Translations under genes and position numbers: made by a program
DNA from: an uncultured Clostridia bacterium
GTDB lineage: Bacteria > Bacillota > Clostridia > TANB77 > CAG-508
Length of the DNA: 40,412 nt
Assembly: GCA_944390535.1 (NCBI GenBank)
Contig: CALXQV010000020.1
Location: 1 to 40,412, forward strand
Direction: 5' to 3'
Part shown: positions 33,425 through 40,412 of the stretch, one piece after another
Position numbering within the stretch: position 1 is the stretch's first letter
How the letters are laid out: every line of letters begins with the position of its first letter
The notes under the pieces: generated by a model
Seen by the model: the letters and a program-made list of their open reading frames with translations, nothing else
Database searches by the model: none
Told to the model about the DNA's origin: nothing

Positions 33425-33540
33425 ATTCTAAAACCTCTTTTCAAAAATTTTAGATTTCTAGAAATCTTGTGGTTGTTCGAACTGCCTATATGATACAAGG
33501 GATTATAGAAGAAATGTATTTTTGTAAAAAAATTCACTAA

Positions 33541-33570
33541 AATGTAAGAGTTTGTAAGAACTTGTAAGAA
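33541..33570. repeat. Three phased 10-bp direct repeats
   Basis: AATGTAAGAG, TTTGTAAGAA and CTTGTAAGAA follow each other at exact 10-bp steps; TTTGTAAAAA occurs 20 bp earlier (33521-33530). One helical turn per unit suggests a protein-binding array upstream of the sigma-like gene. Confidence 0.6.
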
Positions 33571-33584
33571 AAGACAAAAAAATA

Positions 33585-33615
33585 AATAGGCTACAATTAA
33601 GATAGATAGCCTATT
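33585..33615. other. Hairpin beside the phased repeats
   Basis: AATAGGCTA (33585-33593) and TAGCCTATT (33607-33615) form a perfect 9-bp stem without a clear T-run. Could be a weak terminator or regulatory site. Confidence 0.45.
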
Positions 33616-33650
33616 ATAGCGATTTTGAAATCAAATTTACGTATATACAA

Positions 33651-33688
33651 AAATAGTACCTAAAAGACTATATATTTAGGTACTATTT
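33651..33688 (-). terminator. Terminator of the element repressor gene
   Basis: AAATAGTACCTAAA (33651-33664) and TTTAGGTACTATTT (33675-33688) pair perfectly; on the minus strand T residues follow. Eleven bases after the repressor stop. Confidence 0.85.
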
Positions 33689-33698
33689 AATCACTTTA

Positions 33699-34418
33699 TT
33701 ATTCATTTTCAAAAATATATGTATCTGTTATATCAAGATATAAAATATTATGTTGGTCTAAACTTTCTTTTTCAGATGTTGTAATTTTTAATTTATCTAA
33801 CAAGTCATCAGTAAATTCAATGTCTGTTGTAGAAACAATACACTTTCTAATACTTGGTGTATATTCACCATTAGTACAGTGGAAAGTTCCTAGCATTAAT
33901 TTATTTGTACCTCTAGCAATATTTACTATAAGATGTGAAAGTTCAAAACGTAAATTATTTTCTTTGTAGTTTTCAAATACAAAAACAGCAATATGTTGGT
34001 CAGCTTGTAAATATCCAGACAAATATATAAAGTCTTTTTTATAGTCCATGAAATCTACTTTGCATATATCAGGTTTTTGTATTAATTTTAGTCTAAATTT
34101 ACCTTTATCATATTTTTTGGATTTAGGATAATATGCTATATAATATAAATAAAGCATATTAGTATTAAAAGGATTTATAGTATTTTCAATATTATTAATT
34201 TTTTTAGTGCTATTAAAAAGTTCATATTCATAAATTCCTAATTCATTGCAAATTAGATATATTTGTTCTGCATTAGGTGTAATTTCTCCATTTTCGTATC
34301 TAGCGATTGTTGATGGTGTTTTATTTATTGCCATTGCTAGATTTTCTTGACTTAAACCTTTGATTTTTCTAAATTTTCTAATATTTTTTCCAAATTCTTT
34401 TATATCAAAATCAGCCAT
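33699..34418 (-). CDS. XRE-type repressor of the element
   Basis: 239 residues from the ATG at 34418; the frame is open further upstream, but a promoter lies inside that extension and AGTAGGTGATAGT precedes 34418. Residues 9-65 form a Cro/C1 helix-turn-helix (FGKNIRKFRKIKGLSQENLA, then KTPSTIARYENGEITPNAEQ). The C-terminal 160 residues (beta-rich, YLSGYLQADQHIAVFVFENY and similar) are an unknown sensing or oligomerisation domain without a LexA-type Ser-Lys protease motif. It lies where Tn916-like elements carry Orf9 and probably acts at the dyad between the two divergent promoters (34481-34493). Confidence 0.8.
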   Translation of the reverse strand: MADFDIKEFGKNIRKFRKIKGLSQENLAMAINKTPSTIARYENGEITPNAEQIYLICNELGIYEYELFNSTKKINNIENTINPFNTNMLYLYYIAYYPKSKKYDKGKFRLKLIQKPDICKVDFMDYKKDFIYLSGYLQADQHIAVFVFENYKENNLRFELSHLIVNIARGTNKLMLGTFHCTNGEYTPSIRKCIVSTTDIEFTDDLLDKLKITTSEKESLDQHNILYLDITDTYIFENE

Positions 34419-34443
34419 ACTATCACCTACTTCACATAATTTA

Positions 34444-34527
34444 ATTATACCATATTTTTCCTTCTTTATCAACGGTAATATTAGAGGCTCTAAGCAAATT
34501 GATGTTTTTACCAATATATGGTATAAT
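34444..34527. promoter_or_regulatory. Divergent promoters flanking a palindromic operator
   Basis: Minus-strand promoter for the repressor: TTGATA (plus 34467-34472), 17 bases, TATAAT (34444-34449). Plus-strand promoter for the leader: TTGATG (34499-34504), 17 bases, TATAAT (34522-34527). Between the two -35 elements sits the perfect dyad TTAGAG-G-CTCTAA (34481-34493). The layout is that of a phage-like genetic switch in which the repressor binds the dyad and touches both promoters. Confidence 0.8.
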
Positions 34528-34710
34528 ATAAACACTATAAGATAGAAGAATGGCTTAAAGCTGTTCATCAAGTTGTAATACTTGATAATCAATTATGATT
34601 AATGTTCAGGTATTGCAACTGCTTGGACTTTTGGAAGTGACATTTGTTATCTTCTTTATATCATAATTGATTTTTTACTTATAGAATATAGAGTAAAGGA
34701 GAGTAACAAA

Positions 34711-34803
34711 ATGGAAGAACAAGAATTTTGTTTAGATGGGCGGAAGTCCAGGAGCTTAATGCCATCTAACAAGAAAAGGAGGGCAAGAGTTTCCCTCCTA
34801 TAA
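34711..34803 (+). CDS. Short upstream ORF (30 codons) in the leader RNA
   Basis: Begins MEEQEFCLDGRKSRSL and ends KKRRARVSLL, stop at 34801-34803. The ribosome site AAAGGAGAGTAACAAA is excellent, better than that of most real genes here. The product is short and basic. The 3' half of the ORF is also a hairpin region, and 34697-34716 is complementary to 34933-34952, so a leader-peptide role, in which ribosome position sets RNA folding, is more likely than a functional protein. I do not recognise the peptide. Confidence 0.55.
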   Translation: MEEQEFCLDGRKSRSLMPSNKKRRARVSLL

Positions 34804-34917
34804 ATTAAAATATATTGAATTTTATATAAATTTTTAGTATAATTAAGTTAGTTAATTTAAGCTAGTTGCAATAGTTTAAATTAATTATATGACTTTAAAT
34901 AACAATATTTAAAGTAA

Positions 34918-34959
34918 AAAACACAGGGGTTTTTCCATTTTGTTACTCTCCTGTGTTTT
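34918..34959. terminator. Terminator with anti-ribosome-site segment
   Basis: AAAACACAGG (34918-34927) pairs with CCTGTGTTTT (34950-34959), followed by ATTTACG; a T-run also exists on the minus strand. The segment 34933-34952 in its loop and right arm is the exact reverse complement of 34697-34716. Confidence 0.75.
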
Positions 34960-35048
34960 ATTTACGTTAAATGCAATATTTTATGAATTGTGCTTGAAAT
35001 TATAAAATTTAATAATAAATTTATATAAAAAATAAAAAAATACTCACA

Positions 35049-35092
35049 AAACTTACGTAATATGCAAATTTTGTTGTGCAATACGTAAGTTT
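35049..35092 (+). terminator. Second hairpin/terminator in the leader region
   Basis: AAACTTACGTA (35049-35059) and TACGTAAGTTT (35082-35092), followed by CATTTTTTGC. It separates the leader from the Spo0A-like gene. Confidence 0.7.
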
Positions 35093-35174
35093 CATTTTTT
35101 TGCTATATTTACATAATCTTGGTACACTAATATTGTAAAAAATATTAATTCCATGAAATATGGGTGATGTTTAA

Positions 35175-35564
35175 TTGGTAAAAAATTGTATTAAAACAAA
35201 TAATTTAATAAATTCTCAAAATGCAATTTTAATTTATAACATTTTAAGGGATTTAGGTTTTATTTCTTCTCTTAAAGGAACTAAACTTTTGCACAAAGCT
35301 ATTCAAATTGTTATAAATAGTAATAATGAATTTATTTTAATAGAAGATGTTTATAAAAAAATATCTTTAAATTATGCAGGTTTTAATAATGCTCAAATTA
35401 GAAATGCAATTAAATATGCCATAGATACACGAAACGAACAGAAATCAATTATACATTTTGAAAGGATTTTTGGTTATAAGTATGATGAGTATTATTTTAC
35501 AAATAAAATTATGATAGAGGAAATTGCAAGAGTGGTGAAATTGAAAAATACATGTAGCTTGTAA
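35175..35564 (+). CDS. Stand-alone Spo0A C-terminal-like DNA-binding protein
   Basis: 129 residues from a TTG start preceded by GGGTGATG. The sequence follows the Spo0A DNA-binding domain from end to end: IYNILRDLGFISSLKGTKLL, HKAIQIVINSNNEFILIEDV, YKKISLNYAGFNNAQIRNAI (recognition-helix region, matching the SRVERAIRHAI pattern), then FGYKYDEYYFTNKIMIEEIA (matching the TNSEFIAMIADKL end). There is no receiver domain, so it cannot be switched by phosphorylation. It lies in an integrase-bearing element and may act on Spo0A boxes (TGTCGAA-like) of the host or on element promoters. Assignment rests on pattern recognition by eye. Confidence 0.7.
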   Translation: MVKNCIKTNNLINSQNAILIYNILRDLGFISSLKGTKLLHKAIQIVINSNNEFILIEDVYKKISLNYAGFNNAQIRNAIKYAIDTRNEQKSIIHFERIFGYKYDEYYFTNKIMIEEIARVVKLKNTCSL

Positions 35565-35621
35565 AAGTTTTTAGCAAATGTTATAATCATGCTAAACAAT
35601 TTGTGTAGGAGATATAGTGTT

Positions 35622-36374
35622 ATGAAAAATAAAAAAAGTATTATTTTAATTATACTGTTATTAATAATTATAATTGCAATAATAGTTATAAATATTATTT
35701 TTAGAAAGAATAATGATAAAAGCATAAATGAAAATGTTATAGATACAAATACTACTAATAATGAATTAGTTGATACAAATGAAGAAGATATTGATATTCG
35801 ATATACTTATACTTATGGAGAAATTTTTAAAATAGAAAATAATATTATTTATTACGGAGATGCAGAAGCAGAAGAAGAAAATGATTATTTATCACAAAAA
35901 ATCCTAGAAAATAGTAAGATTATTAATTATGAAAATGAAGAAATAATAAGCATTAATGATATAGAAGTTGGAGATTATGTGACTTTATATGTTCCATCTC
36001 CAGAATCTAAAAACGCTCAAGCCATTATTATAGTTGCAAAAAAGGATTATATTACTAATCAAATAGAAAATGAATTATTAAATAAAAAAAGATTCGGTGC
36101 TGAGCTAGCATACTATAATAGAACAGAAAATTATATTACAGTAGGAATAGCTTTACAAAATAAACAGATTGAAAATAAGCCAGTTCAGCCAATATATTAT
36201 TTTGATTTGAGTATTGGAGATAATACAAAAACTTATTTAGGTTGGAAAGAGAATAATCCAAATTCAAATTATGGTTATCATGTTCATGAATTGTGTACAA
36301 TAGAATTAGAAACGGAAATTACAGATTTATCAAATACATATATTGTTAAATCTATTGAGTTTATCGCAGACTAA
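35622..36374 (+). CDS. Hypothetical membrane-anchored extracellular protein
   Basis: 250 residues from the ATG at 35622, preceded by TAGGAGATATAG; an earlier ATG at 35589 has no ribosome site. One membrane helix (about 6-27, very rich in I and L) and an N/T/D/E linker lead to an extracellular domain with predicted beta strands (YGEIFKIENNIIYYGDAEAE, IEVGDYVTLYVPSPESKNAQ). The second half ends in YGYHVHELCTIELETEITDL. No family recognised; there is no lipobox. It follows the Spo0A-like gene by 57 bases and is probably co-transcribed with it. Ends at a strong terminator. Confidence 0.6.
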   Translation: MKNKKSIILIILLLIIIIAIIVINIIFRKNNDKSINENVIDTNTTNNELVDTNEEDIDIRYTYTYGEIFKIENNIIYYGDAEAEEENDYLSQKILENSKIINYENEEIISINDIEVGDYVTLYVPSPESKNAQAIIIVAKKDYITNQIENELLNKKRFGAELAYYNRTENYITVGIALQNKQIENKPVQPIYYFDLSIGDNTKTYLGWKENNPNSNYGYHVHELCTIELETEITDLSNTYIVKSIEFIAD

Positions 36375-36398
36375 CAATTTGTTTTTTAATACAAAAAT

Positions 36399-36432
36399 TT
36401 AAGGAGATATGAAGTCACCCATATCTCCTTAA
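36399..36432. terminator. Bidirectional terminator
   Basis: TTAAGGAGATAT (36399-36410) and ATATCTCCTTAA (36421-36432) between convergent genes, perfect 12-bp stem. Confidence 0.8.
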
Positions 36433-36445
36433 TTAAATCATAATT

Positions 36446-36709
36446 TTATTTTTTTAATTTCTTATTAGGTACATATTCAATAATATCTGCAACTTGACAA
36501 TTCAAAACATCACAAAAGATTTTTAGATATTCTTTATTTAATAAAGTAACTTTACCAGAACAATAGTTACAAATAGTATCATATCTAATTCCAGTAATCT
36601 TGCTTAATTTATATCTAGTCATATTATTTTCTTTTAAAACATCTAAAAGTTTAAATTTCATATCTCCATTTACTTTTATTAAAGTATTATCATTTTCAAA
36701 TTTACTCAT
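36446..36709 (-). CDS. Small XRE-type regulator (YozG/Cro-like)
   Basis: 87 residues from the ATG at 36709, which has GAGGGATAAAATT before it; the longer frame to 36760 runs into the end of the insertion sequence. The helix-turn-helix is MKFKLLDVLKENNMTRYKLS, KITGIRYDTICNYCSGKVTL, CDVLNCQVADIIEYVPNKK. A 16-residue head precedes it. Before the insertion sequence arrived it would have been divergent from and close to the restriction-modification operon, so a control role there is possible. Its own promoter would now lie in or near the insertion-sequence end. Confidence 0.8.
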   Translation of the reverse strand: MSKFENDNTLIKVNGDMKFKLLDVLKENNMTRYKLSKITGIRYDTICNYCSGKVTLLNKEYLKIFCDVLNCQVADIIEYVPNKKLKK

Positions 36710-36745
36710 AATTTTATCCCTCAAAAACATAATAGCAGAATTATA

Positions 36746-38333
36746 CGGTCTGTCAATCATTTTTGAAAATGTCCCAAAATTTTTTAATTATTAGCACTAA
36801 TTTTAAACATGAATTAGTGCAAATTTTTAATTTAAGAAACCATTTCAAAACGATGTTCTTGTTTTTCAATAAATGATTCAAATAGTTGCCTTTTCCAGGG
36901 ATGACTCATTGGAGGAATATATATTCTTTTAGGTGTAGGTTCTGGAATATCATCAAAATTTTCAGATAAAGCTTGTATTTCAGGAATTTCTTCTAAGGCA
37001 AATATATTATCATTAACTGTTGCATAAAGTTTGTTGTCAAAAGATTTAACAACAATACAAGTAGTTCCATAATTAAAATAAATAGGATTTCCATTTCTGT
37101 TAATTAACCTATAGAATTTGTTTTTAAATTTGATAGAATGACCTTTATCAATAACTCTTTTTGTTAAAATAGATAAAGTTAGATTAATTTTTTTCTCATC
37201 TAGTTGCTTTTCAAAAACAGATTTGTTATGATTAATACACAAAGCAAACTGTTCATTGAATTTTTTGATATATTGAGGCAAGAACCTGTTGGCTTCTTCA
37301 ATGGTAGAAATGTTAGCCAATCTAAGTTCAACAATCAATCTAAGTTGAAGAGACTGGAACACTCTTTCAACACGAGGTTTAAATTCAGGAACAGAACTGC
37401 ATTCAAGCTGAATGCCTAATTGGTGGCAGGCATAAGCAAATTGTGTAAAGGTATCTTCTTCGAGTTTGGAGGTACCTTTTCTTTTGTATTCAAAGACAGT
37501 TCTTTTATCGTTTTAATTAGATAGGGAATACCATAATTTGTAAGAAATTGTTTGGTAACATTGTAGTAACCATTTAAAGTTTCTTCTTTGTCAAAGTAAG
37601 CACCAATAATATTGCCAGTAGAATCATCTAGAGCTAAATGAAGATGAGAATATGAATTACCAAACCAAATATGTTTGCAAGCATCCATTTGAATTTCCTC
37701 GCCAAAATATTGACATCTTGGTTGTCTAGGATGGGCATCTTCAACAGCAACAATATTAGCTTGAATTTTAGATTTTTCAGATTTAGATTTAGATTTTTTC
37801 TGCATTTCTAGAAGTTGTCTTTTTAATCTTTTTCTAGTAGCTTTTTGAGTTCTAGGAGATAAAATATATTCTTTAGTAAGAAGAACTCTAACTTCATCAA
37901 CAGAAAGAAATATATTTTCTCTACTGGCTAAAAGTTCAGAAAACAGAGTATAAGTACAATCCCAGTATTTAGATAAATAAATATCAATTATTTGATTTTT
38001 AAATTCTTCGGTTAAAGCATGTTTAGGTTTTCTAGCGCGATTACCATGCAGGAAATATTCTTTACCTTTTTCTTTGTAACCTGCAATCATTCGATTAATA
38101 TGCCTTAAAGAACAATCTAATTTTGTTGCTGCTCTTTTTTTGTTTCCATTAGTTTCAACTAATTTTTTAATAGTTTTGTATTTTACTTCTTCTTTCATTC
38201 TTAATTCAACCTTTCTCATTTGTACCTCCAACAAAATGTAATAACTTTTGTATTATATAATTTTTTGTTGAAAGTATCTATAATATTTTTTTTGTTGGGA
38301 CATTTTCTCAAATGATTTAATGAGACATTATCA
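36746..38333 (-). mobile_element. Insertion sequence of the ISNCY/IS1202-like type, degenerate
   Basis: The ends are inverted copies of a compound terminus: left, plus strand, AATCATTTTTGAAAATGTCCC (about 36755-36775) with CGGTCTGTC outside it; right, minus strand, AAATCATTTGAGAAAATGTCCC with ATGTCTCATT outside it (plus 38297-38333). Right end thus shows two tandem GAGACATT/GGGACATT units. About 1.6 kb with one broken transposase gene on the minus strand. Exact borders and target duplication are not determined. Confidence 0.65.
36832..38219 (-). pseudogene. DDE transposase (ISNCY-like), frameshifted
   Basis: From the ATG at 38219 (GGAGGTACAA before it). An N-terminal helix-turn-helix pair (TIKKLVETNGNKKRAATKLD, CSLRHINRMIAGYKEKGKEY) precedes the catalytic core: first D in EIQMDACKHIWFG, second D in LALDDSTGNIIGAYFD. 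The frame is lost at about 37515: the 0 frame reads IKTIKELSLNTKEK to a stop at 37416, while the -1 frame reads DKRTVFEYKRKGTSKLEED, continues through PEFKPRVERVFQSLQL (holding the catalytic E) and on to the stop at 36832. So one base is missing. The site (ATT AAA ACG) is not a good slippery heptamer, so programmed frameshifting is unlikely. Confidence 0.8.
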
Positions 38334-38423
38334 CAAATGAATCAGATGAAAAGAAAATATCATCAGAATTAATTGTAAAAAAATAAACAATATTATAAAA
38401 TACAAAACATAAGAGGTGAAAAA

Positions 38424-39395
38424 ATGCAGAATAAAATAAAGCCATTTGTAAAATGGGCAGGAGGCAAAGGTAGCTTATTAAATCAATTAGAAAAGTTTTA
38501 TCCATCAGAATTACAAAATGGCAAAATAGATTGTTATATAGAGCCTTTTGTTGGAGGAGGAGCAGTATTAATAGATATACTGCAAAATTATAAAGTTAAA
38601 GAAACGTATGCTTTTGATATAAATTTAGAATTAATAAATTCTTATAATGTAATAAAAAATAATATTGATGAATTGATAGCTAATTTAAAGTTATTAGAAA
38701 GAGAATATTTGTGTATGGAAAAAGAAAATAGAAAAGAATATTTCTATCAAATAAGAAAAAAGTATAATTCATACAAATTAGCTAAAGATGAAATGTCAGT
38801 ACAAAAGGCAGTAGAATTTATATTTTTAAATAGAACATGTTTTAACGGATTATATAGAGTAAATAAAAAAGGGGACTTTAATGTTCCTATGGGGAATTAC
38901 AAAAATCCAACTATTTGTGATGAGGAAAACTTAAAGGGATTATCTAAACTTATAAAAAATGTAAGTTTTCAATATGGAGATTATAGAACAAGTGAAAAAT
39001 ACATTAAGAAGAATACTTTTGTATATTTTGATCCACCATATAGACCTTTAAATGTCACATCAGGATTTACATCATATACTAAAGAGGATTTTGATGATGA
39101 AAATCAAAAAGAATTAGCTTTATATTATAGAGAATTAAACAATAATAATGTAAAAGTTATGCTTAGTAATTCAAATCCTAAGAATACAAATAAAAATGAT
39201 TCCTTTTTTGAAAATATTTATGAAGGATTTAATATTAATAAAGTTTATGCGAAAAGAATGATAAATGCTAATTCAAATGGAAGAGGTAAAATATCTGAAC
39301 TTTTAATAACAAATTATAAAACAGAAAAATCTTGTAATGGAGAAATAAAATGTATAGTGGAAAATACTATTTTGAATCCGATAACTTCAAATTGA
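38424..39395 (+). CDS. dpnM: DNA adenine N6-methyltransferase, Dam/DpnM type (GATC expected)
   Basis: 323 residues. Alpha-class D12 methylase order: KPFVKWAGGKGSLL (6-19), IEPFVGGGAVLIDI (39-52, SAM binding), and the catalytic DPPY at 203-206. FIFLNRTCFNGLYRVNKKGDFNVP is the usual Dam/DpnM block. It transfers a methyl group to adenine, by family in GATC. AAGAGGTGAAAA precedes the ATG. It heads an overlapping three-gene operon (methylase, second methylase, endonuclease) like DpnII of pneumococcus, so it protects the host from the nuclease. Target site is inferred from family, not proved. Confidence 0.9.
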   Translation: MQNKIKPFVKWAGGKGSLLNQLEKFYPSELQNGKIDCYIEPFVGGGAVLIDILQNYKVKETYAFDINLELINSYNVIKNNIDELIANLKLLEREYLCMEKENRKEYFYQIRKKYNSYKLAKDEMSVQKAVEFIFLNRTCFNGLYRVNKKGDFNVPMGNYKNPTICDEENLKGLSKLIKNVSFQYGDYRTSEKYIKKNTFVYFDPPYRPLNVTSGFTSYTKEDFDDENQKELALYYRELNNNNVKVMLSNSNPKNTNKNDSFFENIYEGFNINKVYAKRMINANSNGRGKISELLITNYKTEKSCNGEIKCIVENTILNPITSN

Positions 39396-40126
39396 TTTAT
39401 AATGATATTTTTAAAGTATTTAAAAAATTTGAAGATAAGAGTATAGATATGATTTTTGCAGATCCACCATATTTCCTTTCTGGAAATGGTATTACATGTA
39501 GTGGTGGGAAAATGGTTAGTGTGAATAAAGGCGAATGGGATAAAACATTATCAATTAAAGAAAAACATAAGTTTAATAAAAAATGGATAAGAGAATGTTA
39601 TAGAATTTTAAAAGATAATGGAACTATATGGATAAGTGGTACATTGCATAATATCTATTCAATTGGTATGGCATTAGAAGAAGAAGGATTTAAAATAATA
39701 AATAATATAACATGGCAAAAGACTAATCCACCACCCAATTTGGCATGTAAAACATTTACACATTCAACAGAAACTATATTATGGGCAAGAAAAGATTTGA
39801 AAAATATAAAATATACATTCAATTATACTTTAATGAAAGAGATTAACAATAATAAACAAATGAAAGATGTTTGGACAACTTCATTGACAAAGCCATCTGA
39901 AAAGAAATGTGGAAAACATCCAACACAAAAACCGTTAGAAATATTAGATAAAATAATACTTGCTTCAACAAAAGAAAAAGATTTAATTCTAGATCCATTT
40001 TGTGGCAGTAGTACAACAGGAATATCAGCAGTTAGATTAAATAGAAGATACATAGGTATAGATAACGAGAAAGAATATATAGAAATATCTATAAGAAGAT
40101 ACAAAAAAATGAAGGAGGAACAATAA
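39350..40126 (+). CDS. dpnA: Second DNA methyltransferase, DpnA type
   Basis: 258 residues. Beta-class order: catalytic DPPY at 38-41 (IFADPPYFLSGNG) comes before the SAM site DPFCGSSTTG (about 214-223); TWQKTNPPPNLACKTFTHSTE and KHPTQKPLEIL are typical. In DpnII systems this enzyme (DpnA) can methylate single-stranded DNA and helps establish the system on incoming transforming DNA, which is notable beside a chromosome carrying comEA. Its start lies 46 bases inside the end of the first methylase gene, with TGGAGAAATAAA as ribosome site; its stop overlaps the next ATG (TAATG). Confidence 0.9.
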   Translation: MYSGKYYFESDNFKLIYNDIFKVFKKFEDKSIDMIFADPPYFLSGNGITCSGGKMVSVNKGEWDKTLSIKEKHKFNKKWIRECYRILKDNGTIWISGTLHNIYSIGMALEEEGFKIINNITWQKTNPPPNLACKTFTHSTETILWARKDLKNIKYTFNYTLMKEINNNKQMKDVWTTSLTKPSEKKCGKHPTQKPLEILDKIILASTKEKDLILDPFCGSSTTGISAVRLNRRYIGIDNEKEYIEISIRRYKKMKEEQ

Positions 40127-40412
40127 TGTACTTAGAAATGGATTATAATAAGTTGTCAGAAATATTTGTGAATAATTTATTGGAAACTAATAGAGGGTTT
40201 GACTTTTATGTTAATTGGGAAAATGCAAAAGCATATAAAGAATTTGAGATAGAATTGAACGCAATGAATGTATTAATAAGAGCAGATAACATTAAGGAAA
40301 AATTTTATAAATTAATAGAGAAATTACCAACAGTTATTGCTACTTTTCCATTATTATTTGCACTTTCAAAAAATGAAAGAAATGAAGTATGGAATGGAAA
40401 AAATCTATTGGC
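40126..40412 (+). CDS. Type II restriction endonuclease, DpnII/MboI-like (3' end outside window)
   Basis: 95 codons are visible before the window edge. AAGGAGGAACAAT precedes the ATG, which overlaps the stop of the second methylase. The stretch NWENAKAYKEFEIELNAMNV followed by LIRADNIKEKFYKLIEKLPT and PLLFALSKNERNE resembles the R.DpnII N-terminus (where MNSLIGSKNIQEDF and VPLLIAKR occupy the same places). Position as third gene supports this. The catalytic part is not in the window. It would cut unmethylated GATC by family analogy. Confidence 0.75.
   Translation, partial: MYLEMDYNKLSEIFVNNLLETNRGFDFYVNWENAKAYKEFEIELNAMNVLIRADNIKEKFYKLIEKLPTVIATFPLLFALSKNERNEVWNGKNLL

Larger units (their letters stand above)
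34528..34962 (+). ncRNA. Structured leader RNA (attenuator-like)
   Basis: Transcript expected from the promoter ending at 34527. Stem 1: CAAGTTGTAATAC (34569-34581) with GTATTGCAACTGCTTG (34610-34625). Stem 2: AATCAATTATGAT (34587-34599) with ATCATAATTGATT (34660-34672), followed by TTTT; its left arm is in the loop of stem 1, so the two exclude each other or form a pseudoknot. Then the upstream ORF (34711-34803), containing stems TTAGATGG/CCATCTAA (34732-34739/34762-34769) and AGGAGGG/CCCTCCT (34777-34783/34793-34799). Last, a terminator (34918-34959) whose loop and right arm are exactly complementary to the ORF's ribosome site. No known riboswitch class is recognised. Confidence 0.6.

Noticed and set aside
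33521-33570. CRISPR-like array
   Set aside because: Units are 10 bp without spacers and only three or four copies; no cas genes are in the window.
34528-34962. Known riboswitch or T-box in the leader
   Set aside because: No T-box sequence or other conserved riboswitch core was recognised; the structure is described as an unassigned attenuator.
37500-37525. Programmed -1 frameshifting in the transposase
   Set aside because: The shift region reads ATT AAA ACG; neither codon can re-pair well one base back, so a simple one-base deletion is the better explanation.
30163-40412. Right attachment site of the element as a duplicate of the tRNA-fMet 3' end
   Set aside because: I looked for repeats of the T-arm and acceptor sequence up to the window edge and found none; the border is probably outside.

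Overview
The window is AT-rich (by eye about 30% GC) DNA from a spore-former-like anaerobic Bacillota, most likely a gut Clostridia relative. Support: A/T-biased codons with strong AGGAGG ribosome sites, a desulfoferrodoxin, a minimal SufC/SufB-type Fe-S assembly pair, ComEA, CvpA, YkvI and LCP proteins, and clostridial mobile elements. I cannot name the species.

Layout. (1) 1-2850: tail of a mobilizable element of the Tn4451 kind: the C-terminus of a large serine recombinase, an oriT-like site, a MobV relaxase, and a small gene broken by a 43-bp tandem duplication. (2) 2880-8700: accessory and chromosomal genes: a GC-richer orphan, a frameshifted Nudix gene, an MFS transporter, a TM1266-type small regulator with a membrane protein, and an FAD/Rieske oxidoreductase. 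(3) 8800-30240: chromosomal backbone: M18 aminopeptidase; an XRE gene facing a small gene across a palindrome; a DUF4173/DUF2975/XRE/pentapeptide operon; tRNA-Arg; a GDT1-type transporter; a Gld-like ABC exporter; YkvI; DUF5711-CvpA; LCP; a D,D-carboxypeptidase; ComEA; a DtxR-like regulator with SufC and SufB; a beta-lactamase-fold protein; desulfoferrodoxin; initiator tRNA. (4) 30240-40412: a second mobile element beside tRNA-fMet. On the minus strand it carries integrase (frameshifted), a Xis-like protein, two unknowns, a sigma-like protein and an XRE repressor, in Tn916-like order. It then has a divergent promoter switch, a structured leader with a short upstream ORF, a stand-alone Spo0A-type DNA-binding protein, a membrane-anchored protein, an XRE protein, a broken insertion sequence, and a DpnII-type restriction-modification operon running off the window.

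The most interesting items are: the leader at 34528-34962, where a downstream terminator segment is exactly complementary over 20 nt to the ribosome site and start codon of a 30-codon ORF; the Spo0A-C-like protein without a receiver domain beside it; the DtxR-type regulator of the Fe-S operon, which has lost nearly all canonical metal ligands but carries a C-terminal three-cysteine motif; and two copies of an intergenic element placed directly after terminators.

Three genes (Nudix, integrase, transposase) are each split by what looks like one missing base, and one by a 43-bp duplication. Either mobile-region genes are decaying here or the assembly has indel errors; read mapping would tell.
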